Shown here piece after piece: positions 33,783-41,677 of a stretch of 64,000 bases of DNA. A program made the translations under genes and the position numbers. The notes beneath the pieces were generated by a model. That model did no database searches. It saw only the letters and a program-made list of their open reading frames with translations, and was not told the DNA's origin. The stretch is from Agrobacterium rubi TR3 = NBRC 13261 (GTDB lineage: Bacteria > Pseudomonadota > Alphaproteobacteria > Rhizobiales > Rhizobiaceae). The stretch's first letter is position 1. Each line of letters opens with the position of its first letter. The stretch spans positions 54,305 to 118,304 of the forward strand of contig NZ_BBJU01000019.1 in the NCBI RefSeq assembly GCF_000739935.1, given 5' to 3'.

Positions 33783-34196
33783 ATGTACTCCATCGGTGAT
33801 CTGTCTCGAAATACCGGCGTCAAGGTGCCGACCATTCGCTATTACGAGCAGATGGGCCTGCTGCGGGCAGCCGAACGGTCCGAGGGCAACCAACGACGCT
33901 ACGAAAAATCCGATCTCGAGCGCCTCGCCTTCGTGCGCCACGCCCGCGACCTCGGCCTCAATCTCGATGCGATCAAAGAACTGATCGCGCTCAGCCAGCA
34001 CCGCGAAATGCCCTGCACCGACGCCGACCGCATCGCCGCCGACCACCTGACGACCGTCCGCGAAAAGATCGCCAAGCTGAAGAAGCTGGAGCACGAGCTG
34101 GAACGCATTGTCTCCCATTGCGACGGGCATTCTATCGAGGATTGTTATGTTATCCGCGCGCTGTCGAACCATGCTTTGTGTGAGCACGAGCATTGA
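33783..34196 (+). CDS. MerR-family metal-responsive activator (Zn/Cd/Pb type)
   Basis: The 137-residue regulator has the MerR N-terminal winged helix (YSIGDLSRNTGVKVPTIRYYEQMGLL, then RRYEKSDLERLAFVRHARDLG), a dimerisation helix and a metal loop. Cys78 (REMPCTD), Cys113 (SHCDGH) and Cys121 (EDCYV) correspond to the three cysteines of CadR/PbrR/ZntR, with Cys78 replacing the serine found in copper sensors of the CueR type; the tail ALCEHEH adds further ligands. It therefore probably senses divalent Zn, Cd or Pb. No classical target efflux gene is adjacent except divergent dmeRF. GAGGA lies six bases before the chosen ATG. Confidence 0.85.
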   Translation: MYSIGDLSRNTGVKVPTIRYYEQMGLLRAAERSEGNQRRYEKSDLERLAFVRHARDLGLNLDAIKELIALSQHREMPCTDADRIAADHLTTVREKIAKLKKLEHELERIVSHCDGHSIEDCYVIRALSNHALCEHEH

Positions 34197-34334
34197 TGTG
34201 GTGTCTAGTGTTTTTGAAACTCAGTATCTTGTGCCACTCTGGAAGAGATCAATGACGATGAACCGGAACGTCAAGGCAATTCAAATCGGATGGCGGCCTT
34301 GAGCGCTTTTGGCATATCAATTCCGTGATGCCCG

Positions 34335-35324
34335 CTACTTGCGCCCCATGACCGGCGCAAGTAGCTCCAACTCGTTGGTCATAATGCCGCCGGACCAATC
34401 AGCCGGAAGCGACTTGAGTTCCTCGACGGTGTCGACACCGTTAGAATAGTTTCCACCGTAGTAAGGTCCGATGACAAATACCTCGCTACCAGCGCCGCGA
34501 AACCGACTTAACAAGCGATAAGGCCATCCCCACATTTTGGGAGCTAAATTAATAGGCAGGTAGACAACACCATTGGCGCAGGAAGCAGGAACTATACCTG
34601 ACCAACCCCAGCGTGAGTAGTCCTTCAGGCAGGACATGGCAGAGACCCGCGTTGTTGTCTTTATGTTCGGCATCAACTGCTTGAGAACGGCACTAGGCCG
34701 CTCGCCGCCATAAACAAACAGCTTGTCCGTTACGCTTACCGGAAATGTCTTAAGATAGGCCGCCAGAAGCTCTCCCTCTTTCGGAGAATTGCTCTTTATA
34801 TTTATCAGAAATCCCTTCCCCGGAAACGTGTCGAGTACCTCACGAAGCGTCGGCATCATGCCGATCCCCTTGCCACGAAAGGGAAAGGTCTTGCCGCCGT
34901 CAGACGTGTAACCATAACCAACATCGAGTTTGCGAAGCTCCGCCATCGAATGTTCGCGCGTCACTCCGTGGCCGTCCGTGCGGCAATCCAGCGTCCAGTC
35001 ATGAAACACTGCAAACTCGCCGTCGTTGGTGGGGTGAATATCAAACTCCACCGCATCGGCACCTGCTTCAAAGCTCGCCTTCATAGAAGACAGAGTATTT
35101 TCAATGAAAACATCGCCGGACGGCAGCATGCGCGTGGCGGTGCAGGTGTCGGCCGTGACCCCGGTCATATCATATCGCGGCGCAATTCCACGATGCGCGA
35201 GAAGAGTCGCCTGGCCGGTGGGTCGTGCCGCGAGGAGATTTGTATTGAGAAGGAATAAAATAGCCAAAACTACTGCGGCCAAAACGAAAAGAAAAATTGA
35301 AATTTTCCTAAATCCCTTTGCCAT
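34335..35324 (-). CDS. Membrane-anchored glycerophosphodiester phosphodiesterase family protein
   Basis: The 329-residue protein has an N-terminal membrane anchor (ISIFLFVLAAVVLAILFLL, residues 8-26) followed by a GDPD TIM barrel: LLAHRG with the catalytic His-Arg, IENTLSSMKASFEAGADAVE with metal-ligand glutamates, and the second catalytic histidine in FAVFHDWTLDCRT. Later motifs (GFLINIKSNSPK) are consistent. It would hydrolyse glycerophosphodiesters in the periplasm, possibly releasing glycerol phosphate or acting on lipid head groups. Codon use is less GC-rich than in neighbouring genes, which suggests more recent acquisition. Confidence 0.85.
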   Translation of the reverse strand: MAKGFRKISIFLFVLAAVVLAILFLLNTNLLAARPTGQATLLAHRGIAPRYDMTGVTADTCTATRMLPSGDVFIENTLSSMKASFEAGADAVEFDIHPTNDGEFAVFHDWTLDCRTDGHGVTREHSMAELRKLDVGYGYTSDGGKTFPFRGKGIGMMPTLREVLDTFPGKGFLINIKSNSPKEGELLAAYLKTFPVSVTDKLFVYGGERPSAVLKQLMPNIKTTTRVSAMSCLKDYSRWGWSGIVPASCANGVVYLPINLAPKMWGWPYRLLSRFRGAGSEVFVIGPYYGGNYSNGVDTVEELKSLPADWSGGIMTNELELLAPVMGRK

Positions 35325-35690
35325 AATATTATCCCCTCGAAAATTTCAGAGATTCTGCCCAATGATGACGAATTTTGGGCAGCAGTCTTTCTTATGTCTG
35401 GTGTTATCGCAGAGGCCGAAACATATCTCGTCGTTGACGTCGATAATGGCCAACTGTCTGCGACAGAAAGATGGTAAGGAATACTCGCAACCCAAACGCC
35501 CTTGACAGCCTCCAAATTCCAGCGCATCACTCACGCCATGATCAACGCACGCGCACCCATTTCCTGCACGTATTTTTGGGCCTTCCTTTAAGGGCGGCTC
35601 GACAGATCAGTTTGTCAACAAGCCGCCGTCAGGCGGCTTTGTTGTTTTCAAACGTCCTGACGGCACAAACAGAACCCGAGGGACGAGACG
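35325..35690. other. Intergenic region with plus-strand terminator, possible small RNA
   Basis: No convincing protein gene lies in these 366 bases. A strong hairpin AAGCCGCC (35620-35627)/GGCGGCTT (35632-35639) is followed by TTTGTTGTTTTC, like a plus-strand intrinsic terminator. As no annotated plus-strand gene ends nearby, it may close a short non-coding transcript starting somewhere after 35500 (a TTGACA lies at about 35501), or it is the leader of the downstream acetyltransferase gene. Confidence 0.4.
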
Positions 35691-36179
35691 ATGACCGAAG
35701 ACAGCCTTCTGACCCTGCCCAGACCGACGGTCGTGACCATTCGTGGTGCGCGCAAGGCCGATCTGCCTGAGCTCAACGAAATGATCACACTGCTGGCCGC
35801 CCACCATGGTGATGCGGCGGCGATTACGGCTGAAAAGCTGGAGCGCGATCTGTTTGGACAGGTGCCGTGGATCACGGCGATGGTGGCCGAGGCCGAGGGT
35901 GATCTCATCGGTTATGCCATTCTCGTGCCGCTCTACCGGGCGCAGGAAGGCCGTCGCGGCATGGAGTTGCACCATCTGTTTGTGCGCGATGGACATCGCG
36001 GCCACGGCACCGGCCAGCATCTGGTGGGCCGCGCGCGCGATGTCGCCAAGCGCTGCGGATGCGACTTCCTGTCGGTGGGTGCCGCTACCGGTAATTTCGC
36101 TGCCCACAAATTCTACGAAAACATGGATTTCGTGCCGCGCCCGGTCACCGGCATGCGCTTCATGCAGGCATTGGCATAG
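35691..36179 (+). CDS. GNAT family N-acetyltransferase
   Basis: A 162-residue acetyltransferase. The acetyl-CoA motif is FVRDGHRGHGTGQHLVGRAR (R-G-x-G-x-G/A type) preceded by the strand MELHHLF, and the C-terminal part FAAHKFYENMDFVPRP matches GNAT motif B. The N-terminus VVTIRGARKADLPELNEMI is standard. Substrate cannot be named; similar rhizobial proteins are annotated as general or diamine acetyltransferases. It stands alone. Confidence 0.85.
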   Translation: MTEDSLLTLPRPTVVTIRGARKADLPELNEMITLLAAHHGDAAAITAEKLERDLFGQVPWITAMVAEAEGDLIGYAILVPLYRAQEGRRGMELHHLFVRDGHRGHGTGQHLVGRARDVAKRCGCDFLSVGAATGNFAAHKFYENMDFVPRPVTGMRFMQALA

Positions 36180-36241
36180 AGTGGCATACATGCGGGGATT
36201 GATTTCGCGGTTTCAGGTGTTTTCAGCTGAATATCGCGAGG

Positions 36242-36556
36242 TTAGTTCTGGTCGAGAATACGACAAGCGCGAGCTACGCCCTCAGCGGGATTGAACGCCA
36301 TTGCGCGTCTGACATCGCGGCTGTTGATGTGCAGGCTGCGGTCGAAGGGCAGCGCAAGACGGGCGATCTTGGCGGTGGCGGCGGTGAAGAATGCCTCGCT
36401 GTTTTCGGCAAAGAATGCGAGGCAGGCCTCCCTGCCGGGTTCTTCTGCCAGAAGCGCCTTGAAGGCCAGGCGATGCATGGCGCAAGTTGCGCCATGACCG
36501 GGGATGGAAAAACGCAGGGCGTCGAGCTCGTCACTCCATTCCGCTGCGTTTTCCAT
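36242..36556 (-). CDS. Hypothetical protein, third gene of the cbtBA operon
   Basis: I do not recognise this 104-residue protein. It begins MENAAEWSDELDALRFSIPG and contains HGATCAMHRLAF, with two histidines around a cysteine that could bind metal; the rest is helical (ACLAFFAENSEAFFTAATAK) and ends ACRILDQN. No membrane helix or signal peptide is visible, so it is probably cytosolic. The ATG at 36556 lies one base after the cbtA stop; a TTG at 36568 would overlap cbtA. Position in a cobalamin-riboswitch-controlled cobalt uptake operon suggests a role linked to cobalt or B12, but that is inference. Confidence 0.6.
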   Translation of the reverse strand: MENAAEWSDELDALRFSIPGHGATCAMHRLAFKALLAEEPGREACLAFFAENSEAFFTAATAKIARLALPFDRSLHINSRDVRRAMAFNPAEGVARACRILDQN

Positions 36557-36557
36557 C

Positions 36558-37271
36558 TTATCGGGCAACGTCGAAACGCTTGAGGAACAGGCCGCTCAGC
36601 GAGCCGAGGATAAGCCAGAACACGAAGCTGGTTACCGTTGCCAGCACCATGAAGCGGCGCTCCAGCGGCAGCGGGGCCAGCGCATGTTCACCCTCTGGCG
36701 GCAGTGGCGCGCCGACGATGTGCGGTGCGACGATGAGCACCACAGCAAGAATAATGGCCCATGGTTCGTTGCGTTTGAAGGCAAGCAGCGCAATGCCGCC
36801 AGACGTTGCCGCAACGGTTGCAACCCACCAGATTTGCCGTGCTTCGAGAGCAGCAGCGGGGCTGCCCGGCAATTCCGGTGGCAGGCCGATCATGGGTGCC
36901 AGCATGACGGCGGCAAAACCGGCAAGGCCCCAGAACAGGCCTTCACGCCAGCCGCCCTGGGTGCTGCGCAGCGAGATGAGTGCCGTCAGCACCAGCGCGT
37001 AACCGATAGCCGTCAATACGTTGGCGGCAAGGGTATAGGCGTTGCGCTCGAAGCCATCGGCGGGTGCCCATGCCTCGGTATCGTGGTGATGGTCGGCAGG
37101 TGTTGCCGCATCGTGGGCGTGAGCGGGGGCCGCTTCGCCACCCGCGTTCTCAAACGTTTCCGCCTGGAGAATGAGGGGCGTGGTGCCGATGGCCTGAAGT
37201 GCGCTGACGGCGAGGCCGGCAATCAGCCCCACCAGAACAGCGGTAAAGACGATGTTACGGAAAAACGGCAT
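36558..37271 (-). CDS. cbtA: Cobalt transporter subunit CbtA
   Basis: A 237-residue inner-membrane protein with five predicted helices. It opens PFFRNIVFTAVLVGLIAGLA, has a His-rich periplasmic loop (PAHAHDAATPADHHHD), and the CbtA core FWGLAGFAAVMLAPMIGLPP ELPG and LIVAPHIVGAPLPPEGEHA. CbtAB is a predicted cobalt transporter found mostly behind B12 riboswitches in Proteobacteria. It follows cbtB by 13 bases and shares its leader. Confidence 0.92.
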   Translation of the reverse strand: MPFFRNIVFTAVLVGLIAGLAVSALQAIGTTPLILQAETFENAGGEAAPAHAHDAATPADHHHDTEAWAPADGFERNAYTLAANVLTAIGYALVLTALISLRSTQGGWREGLFWGLAGFAAVMLAPMIGLPPELPGSPAAALEARQIWWVATVAATSGGIALLAFKRNEPWAIILAVVLIVAPHIVGAPLPPEGEHALAPLPLERRFMVLATVTSFVFWLILGSLSGLFLKRFDVAR

Positions 37272-37284
37272 TGATACTCTCCCT

Positions 37285-37467
37285 TCAATGGCAAGGGAAA
37301 GCGTTGGCATGACGCGTGTCATGCGCCGCATTGTGCACGGCTTCGACATGCGAAAAACCGACAAAGCCGACGATGAACAGGCCGATTGCGGCTGCCGTCA
37401 ACGATTGCGCGATTTTCGATGTTCTGGATGAAACGGCTGAGGACGCCGTATTCTGCTGGATAGACAT
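37285..37467 (-). CDS. cbtB: Cobalt transporter subunit CbtB
   Basis: This 60-residue protein has one membrane helix (SLTAAAIGLFIVGFVGFSH) and a C-terminal His-rich metal motif, HNAAHDTRHANAFPCH, which is diagnostic of CbtB. It is the first gene after the cobalamin riboswitch and precedes cbtA. Only the last part of a longer open frame is used; the start ATG at 37467 is preceded by GGAAAGGGTC. Confidence 0.92.
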   Translation of the reverse strand: MSIQQNTASSAVSSRTSKIAQSLTAAAIGLFIVGFVGFSHVEAVHNAAHDTRHANAFPCH

Positions 37468-37624
37468 GGTGACCCTTTCCTGTGCGGGTGGGCGTATTCT
37501 GATCAAACGCCACACGACCGCATTCAACATTTCACCACGGGGAAAAGAGACACAGGGTCCTAAGGCCTGGAATATCAGACCTCGCAACCGTGCTGTTCCG
37601 GACACCCCGCCGGTTTGGACGACA

Positions 37625-37870
37625 CTTCACGTGATGGCAGGTCTCCTGGCTTGCGGGTCGTAACCTTGAAAACACCTTCCCAATCCTTTTGTATCCGCAT
37701 CGTAGTTTACGAAATCGAAGACGATTTCGCGTCGATGCGCCAGATCAGTGGCTTTTCGTTCTCAGGCTATCCGCTCACAGTTGCGGGGGCAGCCACGAAT
37801 CAAAGCTTTGCGCTTCTATCGTGTTCCCTTTTCACTTTCCGGGCGAACCCGGAAAGACCATCACACATCT
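37625..37870 (-). ncRNA. Cobalamin riboswitch controlling cbtBA
   Basis: Read on the minus strand, the conserved parts appear in order: TTTCCGGGTTCGCCCGGAAA hairpin then AAAAGGGAACACG (37863-37820), GGCTGCCCCCGCAACTGTGA (from about 37793), AAAAGCCACTG (about 37755), GGGAAGGTG (about 37681) and the B12 box AAGCCAGGAGACCTGCC (37652-37636). Adenosylcobalamin binding would reduce expression of the cobalt uptake genes cbtBA. The element starts about 35 bases after the upstream cytochrome gene ends and leaves a 150-base expression platform before cbtB. Confidence 0.95.
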
Positions 37871-37905
37871 GTTATCCGGCGGAAGTTTCGCCGAGTCAAT
37901 GGCCA

Positions 37906-38823
37906 TCAGGGAGATGGCAGCGCCTTGAGGTAGGCCGCGATCGCATTGCGGTCTTCGGCGGGGATGCGGGCCATGTTCTGCTGCACCTTGACCATGGAGC
38001 CGCCAGCGCTGTCGAAATCCGGCGTGAAGCCGGTTTCGAGGTAGTTGGCGATATCGGCTTGCGTCCATGAGCCGATGGTTGCGGATTCGGGACGGATGTC
38101 GGGTATCTTGCCCTCGCCTTCCGGGTTCGGTCCGCCTGCCAGCCACTGGCCTTTCAGAAAACCACCCAGCGCATCGCGCGGGGTGTGGCATTCGCCGCAA
38201 TGGCCGGGGCCTTCCACCAGATATTGCCCGCGCACCACATCCGCGCCCGCATTGGCAAGCTCGACACGCGGTTGGCCCTTGTCGAAGTACAGGAACTTCC
38301 AGCCGCCGAGGCTGAGGCGAATGTTGAAGGGAAACGGCAGATCGTGGCCCGGCGCATCATTTGTGCTGGCGGGCAACGTTTTCAGATAGGCGAAGAGATC
38401 GTTGATATCCTGCGGCGTCATCCGCGCATAGGACGCATAGGGGAAGGACGGATAGAGATGTTCGCCATCCTTGCCGACACCACGGGTCATGGCATCGCCG
38501 AATTGCGCCACCGTCCAGCTGCCGATGCCGTGTTGCGGATCAGGCGAGATGTTGGGCATATGGAAAGTGCCGAAAGGGCTGGGCAGCGCCTGCCCGCCGG
38601 AGAGCGTCTTCAGCGCATCACCCGTGGCATCGGGTGCCGCGTGGCAACTGGCGCAACCGCCTGCCCAGAACAGGGTTTCGCCATTGGCAAGGTTCGGTTC
38701 GCCTAAATTGGCCCAGTGGCTCGGCGGCTGGCGCTCCGGTGCGGTCACCCACATGAAAATGCCGAATCCGGCCACGCCGGCAACAACAACGCCACCCGCC
38801 AGCTTTGCCCAGATGGACGCCAT
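37906..38823 (-). CDS. Membrane-anchored diheme cytochrome c
   Basis: The 305-residue protein has an N-terminal membrane helix (LAGGVVVAGVAGFGIFMWV) and two c-type heme domains, with heme-binding CASCH near residue 58 and CGECH near residue 208. Distal methionine ligands are probably in GTFHMPNISPD and its second-domain counterpart. This arrangement is that of the cytochrome c subunit of sugar, alcohol or aldehyde dehydrogenases, though no dehydrogenase gene is next to it here. It acts in the periplasm as electron carrier. The monoheme cytochrome gene lies 69 bases upstream on the same strand. Confidence 0.88.
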   Translation of the reverse strand: MASIWAKLAGGVVVAGVAGFGIFMWVTAPERQPPSHWANLGEPNLANGETLFWAGGCASCHAAPDATGDALKTLSGGQALPSPFGTFHMPNISPDPQHGIGSWTVAQFGDAMTRGVGKDGEHLYPSFPYASYARMTPQDINDLFAYLKTLPASTNDAPGHDLPFPFNIRLSLGGWKFLYFDKGQPRVELANAGADVVRGQYLVEGPGHCGECHTPRDALGGFLKGQWLAGGPNPEGEGKIPDIRPESATIGSWTQADIANYLETGFTPDFDSAGGSMVKVQQNMARIPAEDRNAIAAYLKALPSP

Positions 38824-38892
38824 CGCCGTCTCCGTTCTCTGAAAAATCGTCAAAAAAGGCCCGCCAGATGCACGGCGGACCAGAGGTCTGGA

Positions 38893-39327
38893 TTACTTCT
38901 TGACGCGGTAGGCCTGATGGCAGCTGCTGCAATCGGCACCCAGCGTTTTCAGGGCAGCACCGACGCTGGCCTGATCGGTCGGCAACTGTGCCAGAACCGT
39001 GTCGGCATCCGTGCCGAGCTTTGCGGACTTCGCCTTGAAGTCTGCAAAGTTCTGCCAGATGGCAGGAGATGCGGCGCCACCTTCAGAACCGGCCGGGAAC
39101 TGGTCGGGGAAAGCCTTGGCGTTGGCGCTGATGGTCGTCACGGCAGTTTTGACGGTGGCCGCATCATAGGGCTTTTCACCCTTGGCGATGGCACCCAGCG
39201 CGCCCATGGCACCGCCAATGCCCTTCATCAGGCCTTCGCGTTTTTCCACCTCACCGGCTGCGGAAACCGCACCGGCGCACAGACAGCCTATCATTATGGA
39301 AGCGGCAATGGTTCTAAGCTTCATCAT
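38893..39327 (-). CDS. Cytochrome c-prime / c-556 family protein
   Basis: The 144-residue protein has a signal peptide (LRTIAASIMIGCLCAGAVSA) and a four-helix-bundle cytochrome c' fold with the heme site CSSCH close to the C-terminus (residue about 134), as in cytochrome c-556. Methionine in REGLMKGIGGAMG is the likely sixth ligand, which suggests a low-spin c-556. It is periplasmic and probably co-transcribed with the diheme cytochrome downstream. Two adjacent ATG codons at 39327 and 39324 follow AGGAGAG; the second has the better spacing. Confidence 0.88.
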   Translation of the reverse strand: MMKLRTIAASIMIGCLCAGAVSAAGEVEKREGLMKGIGGAMGALGAIAKGEKPYDAATVKTAVTTISANAKAFPDQFPAGSEGGAASPAIWQNFADFKAKSAKLGTDADTVLAQLPTDQASVGAALKTLGADCSSCHQAYRVKK

Positions 39328-39525
39328 CTCTCTCCTGGGTCCGCACGCGAGCGGGGTGTATGCTTCGTGTCGTCACATCATGCTTATCGCAAAACAGCGC
39401 CACACTTTTGCGACACCTTCAACGACCGCGTAGAAGATGCCTGCTCGACATGGCAAAAAGAAGTCACATTCCGGTGATTTCCAGAGCGAAATCAGGGATA
39501 TAAAGTCGCCTTTCGCAGTCTGCTT

Positions 39526-40413
39526 TTAGCGCTGCGCCGCAGCCGCCAGATGCTGGTCTGCGGATGTTTCAAGCACCAATATGCGGCTGTCTTCACGGCC
39601 AAAGCCACGGATATCGATGCGATCTTCATAGAGATCGGCAATCGCGAAGGTGTTTTCGCTGAGCGTATCGACCATGCCCTTGAAGTTGACGAGATGCGTG
39701 TGGCCCAACTGAGCATAATTACCTCTGTGATTGTGGCCGCAAAACCAGGCCTTGGCGCATTTATGCGCCATCAGCAGTTCCAGCGTTTCCGCTGCATCCC
39801 ACATATCGTGGGAGTTTTGCGGGTAGAGCGGGTAATGGCAGAAGATGATCGCCGTCTCGTCCGCCGCATCCGCAGCGGCAAGCGTTTGCCGGAGCCAGTG
39901 CGTTTGCTCGCCACTGAATGAGCCATTCCATTCATGGGCGTTGATGGCACCTGCCTCTTTCAGCGCGGCAAGCCGCTGCATGGCCAGTTCGCGACGCGGA
40001 TCGTCCACGGGTGGCGCAAACAGGCTGACATCGCTGCCATCCAGCACCACGAAACGAAAGCCGCCGATGGCAAAATCATACCAGGGCGACGGCATGTCGA
40101 GACGGTCATGGATCGTGCCGAGATGCTCAGGCGCGACCGCAAAGTCATGGTTTCCCGCCAGCAGGATGGAGCGGTGCCTCAGCTTGTCGTAGCAGCTGAG
40201 AATCGCATCGAAATTCTCAAAGCCGTGGTCGATGATATCGCCCAATGTGACAACGAAAGCGAGGTCTTGGGCATTGAACACATCGATGGCTTGCGCCAGC
40301 TTGCGCGGGCTTTCCGCATAATAACGGTCCATCTCCGGGCGCGCCGGGCTATCGGCATATTGCGGATCGGCAACGATGCCGAAGGAGAAAAGCGGTGCGG
40401 ATGTGTCTGTCAT
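39526..40413 (-). CDS. Metallophosphoesterase, Mn-dependent ADP-ribose/CDP-alcohol diphosphatase-like
   Basis: A 295-residue calcineurin-like phosphoesterase. The metal-binding motifs appear in order: GIVADPQYADSP (Asp16), VVTLGDIIDHG (Asp59), LLAGNHDF (Asn88-His89), IIFCHYPLYP and FCGHNHRGNY. The words DPQYAD and GHNHRGNY are close to those of the ADPRibase-Mn family, which hydrolyses ADP-ribose and CDP-alcohols, rather than to CpdA cAMP phosphodiesterases. It has no signal peptide and is presumably cytosolic. Start at 40413; two further in-frame ATGs lie upstream. Confidence 0.85.
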   Translation of the reverse strand: MTDTSAPLFSFGIVADPQYADSPARPEMDRYYAESPRKLAQAIDVFNAQDLAFVVTLGDIIDHGFENFDAILSCYDKLRHRSILLAGNHDFAVAPEHLGTIHDRLDMPSPWYDFAIGGFRFVVLDGSDVSLFAPPVDDPRRELAMQRLAALKEAGAINAHEWNGSFSGEQTHWLRQTLAAADAADETAIIFCHYPLYPQNSHDMWDAAETLELLMAHKCAKAWFCGHNHRGNYAQLGHTHLVNFKGMVDTLSENTFAIADLYEDRIDIRGFGREDSRILVLETSADQHLAAAAQR

Positions 40414-40455
40414 GATGCTCCGCATAGGACGCGTGAGTGACACGCATATGACAGA

Positions 40456-40485
40456 ACGAAAACACCCGGCACTGAGGCCGGGTGT
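40456..40485 (-). terminator. Intrinsic terminator of the superoxide dismutase gene
   Basis: ACACCCGGC (40462-40470) pairs exactly with GCCGGGTGT (40477-40485) around ACTGAG. On the minus strand the hairpin is followed by TTTTCGTTC. It lies 25 bases after the sod stop codon and upstream of the phosphoesterase start. Confidence 0.88.
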
Positions 40486-40509
40486 GTCGTATTGTTCAGA
40501 CTGCGAAGC

Positions 40510-41112
40510 TTACTTGGAAGCGGCTTCGTAGCGCTCCAGAACGTAATCCCAGTTGATGAGGTTATCGACGAAGGCTTCGAGGTACTTCGGACGCAGGTTC
40601 TTGTAATCGACATAATAGGAGTGTTCCCAAACATCGACGCCGAGGATCGGCTCCGCGCCATGAACCAGCGGGTTTTCGCCGTTTGGCGTCTTGGAAATTT
40701 CAAGCTTGCCGTCCTTAACGGACAACCATGCCCAGCCGGAACCGAACTGCGTGGTGCCAGCGGCGATGAAATCCGTCTTGAACTTGTCGTAGCCGCCCAG
40801 ATCAGACGCGAATGCCTGTTCCAGCTTGCCCGGCAGCTTGTTACCGCCGCCGTCCTTTTTCATCCACTTCCAGAAATGAACGTGGTTGTAATGCTGGGCT
40901 GCGTTGTTGAAGAGGCCAGCATGGGTGCCGAAGGACTTCTTGACCACTTCTTCCAGCGAAAGATCCGCAAGACCGGCTTCGGCCGCGAGCTTGTTGCCGT
41001 TGTCTACGTAAGCCTTGTGGTGCTTGTCGTGGTGCAGCTCAAGCGTTTCACGCGACATATAAGGCGCCAGCGCATCGTAATCGTAAGGCAGTGCGGGAAG
41101 TTCAAAGGCCAT
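40510..41112 (-). CDS. sodB: Superoxide dismutase, Fe type
   Basis: The 200-residue enzyme converts superoxide into oxygen and peroxide. Metal ligands are His27 (LELHHDKHHKAY), His77 (NNAAQHYNHVHFW), Asp160 and His164 (GVDVWEHSYY). Gln73, placed four residues before His77 in the N-terminal domain, is the position typical of iron rather than manganese enzymes. The GGG segment (DGGGNKLPG) joins the two domains. There is no signal peptide, so the enzyme is cytosolic. It is monocistronic with a strong terminator. Confidence 0.94.
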   Translation of the reverse strand: MAFELPALPYDYDALAPYMSRETLELHHDKHHKAYVDNGNKLAAEAGLADLSLEEVVKKSFGTHAGLFNNAAQHYNHVHFWKWMKKDGGGNKLPGKLEQAFASDLGGYDKFKTDFIAAGTTQFGSGWAWLSVKDGKLEISKTPNGENPLVHGAEPILGVDVWEHSYYVDYKNLRPKYLEAFVDNLINWDYVLERYEAASK

Positions 41113-41334
41113 GATGTTACTCCTTGTTGCAGCGGCGTTGCCGCTCCTAGAAACCTTGTGCGCGGACCATAGGAGCGGACGTCTCCTGAGGCAACCTGTG
41201 AAATATCAAAATGTTCCGGCAAAAGAGAAAATTCCTCTCATGCCCCTCGAAAAACACTTTTCAGCCCAAGGCTGGCGTACCGATTAAGGAAAATCCGTTC
41301 GCTTTGCGAGGGATCATAGATCAGGGATATTACC

Positions 41335-41667
41335 ATGAGACGACAGTTTCTGGCGGCATCTTTTGCCAGCCTCATTGCCTTACCCGCCGCTGCATCCTCC
41401 GGTGATGCATGGCAGGAATTTGCAGCAGACGTTCAGGCCAAATGCCTCGCTGCGTCGAAAGGCGCGATAACAGACGCGAAGGCCCTGGTTGATCCAACTG
41501 GGAGCGAACATTATGGGCTTGCCATTGTAACCGGCAAGGCGAAGGGCACCGATACGACCGTCAGCCACATTTGCGTTTACGACAAGAAGACCAAGGCGGC
41601 AGAACTCGGCGGTGAACTTTCCGGCGATACGGTCAAGGTCGAGATGCCAGGCTCTACCACGCCATGA
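41335..41667 (+). CDS. Hypothetical secreted protein
   Basis: This 110-residue protein has a clear signal peptide (RRQFLAASFASLIALPAAASS, cleavage near residue 21). The mature part contains two cysteines (VQAKCLAASK and VSHICVYDKK) likely forming a disulfide, and the pattern HYGLAIVTGKAKGTDTTVSH. I do not know its family. An upstream promoter region of 220 bases separates it from divergent sodB, and the next gene is convergent. Confidence 0.65.
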   Translation: MRRQFLAASFASLIALPAAASSGDAWQEFAADVQAKCLAASKGAITDAKALVDPTGSEHYGLAIVTGKAKGTDTTVSHICVYDKKTKAAELGGELSGDTVKVEMPGSTTP

Positions 41668-41677
41668 TCTTGGCGTT

